DNA from: CAZKUR01 sp964556005
GTDB taxonomy: Bacteria; Bacteroidota; Ignavibacteria; Ignavibacteriales; Ignavibacteriaceae
Reading direction: 5' to 3'
DNA: 22,433 bases
Assembly: GCA_964556005.1 (NCBI GenBank)
Contig: CAZKUR010000064.1
Coordinates: 1 to 22,433, forward strand
The position numbers were made by a program, and so were the translations under genes. This document shows, piece after piece, positions 21,618 to 22,433 of this stretch. The notes under the pieces were generated by a model, which was given only the letters and a program-made list of their open reading frames with translations, did no database searches and was not told the DNA's origin. Position 1 is the stretch's first letter. Each line of letters opens with the position of its first letter.

Positions 21618-22433
21618 ATGTGGGAGGGAAACATAAAAACTTTAATACTTTCCTTAATACTTACCTTTTTGATAAGTAGTGTTATTTTTTCTCAATGGAC
21701 AGTACAAAACACTCCGACAAATGATAGATTACGTAGTATCGATATTATTGATTCATCCAATTGCTGGGCTGCAGGTAATAATGGAACCATTATTCGAACT
21801 ACTGACGGAGGAACTAATTGGACTCTTGAAAACAGCGGTACTTCGAAGGGACTTTACTCTATTCAATTCCCGTCAGGCAATATAGGATGGGCAGTTGGTG
21901 ATAACGGAAGAATTTTACATACAACTAATGATGTAAGCTCTGTTGAATTGACCTCTTTCATCGCCGATGTCTCAAACAATAGTGTCATTCTTAATTGGGA
22001 AACTGTAACCGAAACCAACAATAAAGGTTTTAAAATTGAGAAAGCTAACAGTCAAATGTGAAAAATCAAAATCCGCCTACCGGCGAGGCTGGTTGGGAAA
22101 ACATTGGATTAGTAGCCGTCCACGGAACATCAACTAAACATCAAAATTATTCCTTTGTTGATAAAAATGTTGTTTCAGGAAATTATGTTTACCGATTGAA
22201 ACAAATTGATTTTGATGGTACTTATTCATATTCAAAAGAAATTGAAATAGATGTAAATATTCCTATAAAATTTAATCTCAGGCAAAATTATCCAAATCCG
22301 TTTAACCCATCCACAACAATTAAATATTCAATTAAAAATCCCGGATTGGTTTCACTAAAAGTTTACGATGTTTTGGGTAATGAGGTTGCATCGCTTGTGA
22401 ATCAGATTCAGCAAACCGGAACTTATAAAGTTA
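21618..22433 (+). pseudogene. Type IX-secreted YCF48-repeat protein, frameshifted and cut by window edge
   Basis: The first frame (21618-22061, 147 residues) encodes a signal peptide (KTLILSLILTFLISSVIFSQ) and two YCF48/BNR-like repeats (SNCWAAGNNGTIIRTTDGGTNW and IGWAVGDNGRILHTT). The beginning of a fibronectin-like segment (VELTSFIADVSNNSVILNWET...GFKIEKAN) follows, and then it hits a TGA. A different frame continues the same domain from about 22049: WENIGLVAVHG...YSFVDKNVVSGNYVYRLKQIDFDGTYSYSKEIEI. It then gives the type IX sorting domain (FNLRQNYPNPFNPSTTIKYS...VYDVLGNEVASLV), open to the window end. One intact ancestor is evident, because the two halves are normally joined in this family. 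GGGAGGG stands at the right distance from an ATA codon at 21633, where MKTLILSL would be expected to start; the in-frame ATG at 21618 has no such site. A sequencing error remains possible. Confidence 0.8.
22073..22093 (+). repeat. GC-rich hairpin segment inside the broken gene
   Basis: CCGCCTACCGGCGAGGCTGG is markedly GC-rich against an AT-rich background. CGCC (22074-22077) and GGCG (22082-22085) form a small stem around TACC. In the downstream frame it reads as PPTGEAG, an addition just before the conserved GWENIG. It resembles a small dispersed repeat placed in a tolerant loop. Confidence 0.4.

Noticed and set aside
22046..22060. Programmed ribosomal frameshift in the T9SS gene
   Set aside because: There is no slippery heptamer and no convincing downstream pseudoknot, and the second frame has a TAA at 22046; loss of a 7-base copy explains it more simply.

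Overview
The window looks like a chromosomal segment from a low-GC bacterium of the Bacteroidota/Chlorobi group, most likely the Ignavibacteria. The clearest marker is the reading frame at the right edge, which ends in a type IX secretion sorting domain (NYPNPFNPSTTIKYS...VLGNEVASLV). Agreeing with this are the mitochondrial-type aconitase, the AT-rich sequence, the often weak Shine-Dalgarno sites, and one TAnnTTTG-like promoter element. The taxon is an inference. No tRNA, rRNA, CRISPR array, transposase or phage gene was seen.

Left part (1-4874, all minus strand): a GNAT acetyltransferase cut by the window edge, rmuC, and a histidine ammonia-lyase-family gene follow each other closely and may be one operon read lyase -> rmuC -> acetyltransferase. 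hflX lies upstream with its own probable hairpin terminator. The lyase carries Ala-Cys-Gly where the cofactor-forming triad is normally Ala-Ser-Gly. From 5067 to 6822 on the plus strand there are two cell-envelope genes: an unrecognised membrane-anchored or exported protein with a YVDEP motif, and a small outer-membrane beta-barrel candidate. They converge on a 702-residue BatA/VWA-type membrane protein (minus). Aconitase (minus) comes next.

Centre (11873-18020, plus strand), the most interesting part: two paralogous three-gene cassettes flank an NtrC-type response regulator. In each cassette gene 1 is PilV-like, gene 2 is PilW-like, and gene 3 has a PilX-like N-terminus with a DUF4900-like C-terminal part. 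All six proteins start almost directly with the hydrophobic helix. They lack a normal prepilin leader and the conserved Glu at mature position 5. A strong hairpin separates cassette A from the regulator, and a sigma-54-like element lies just before cassette B. I infer a two-version pilin-like surface or secretion device, possibly under sigma-54 control. The window contains no secretion ATPase, prepilin peptidase or histidine kinase to go with it.

Right part: an orphan GroES-like gene (minus) whose promoter lies inside a spaced inverted repeat; a GT-B glycosyltransferase with a 7-bp-repeat insertion in its interdomain loop; a lipoprotein with a glycosidase-type beta-propeller (minus); and a type IX-secreted YCF48-repeat protein that appears broken by a frameshift and perhaps by loss of its start codon.
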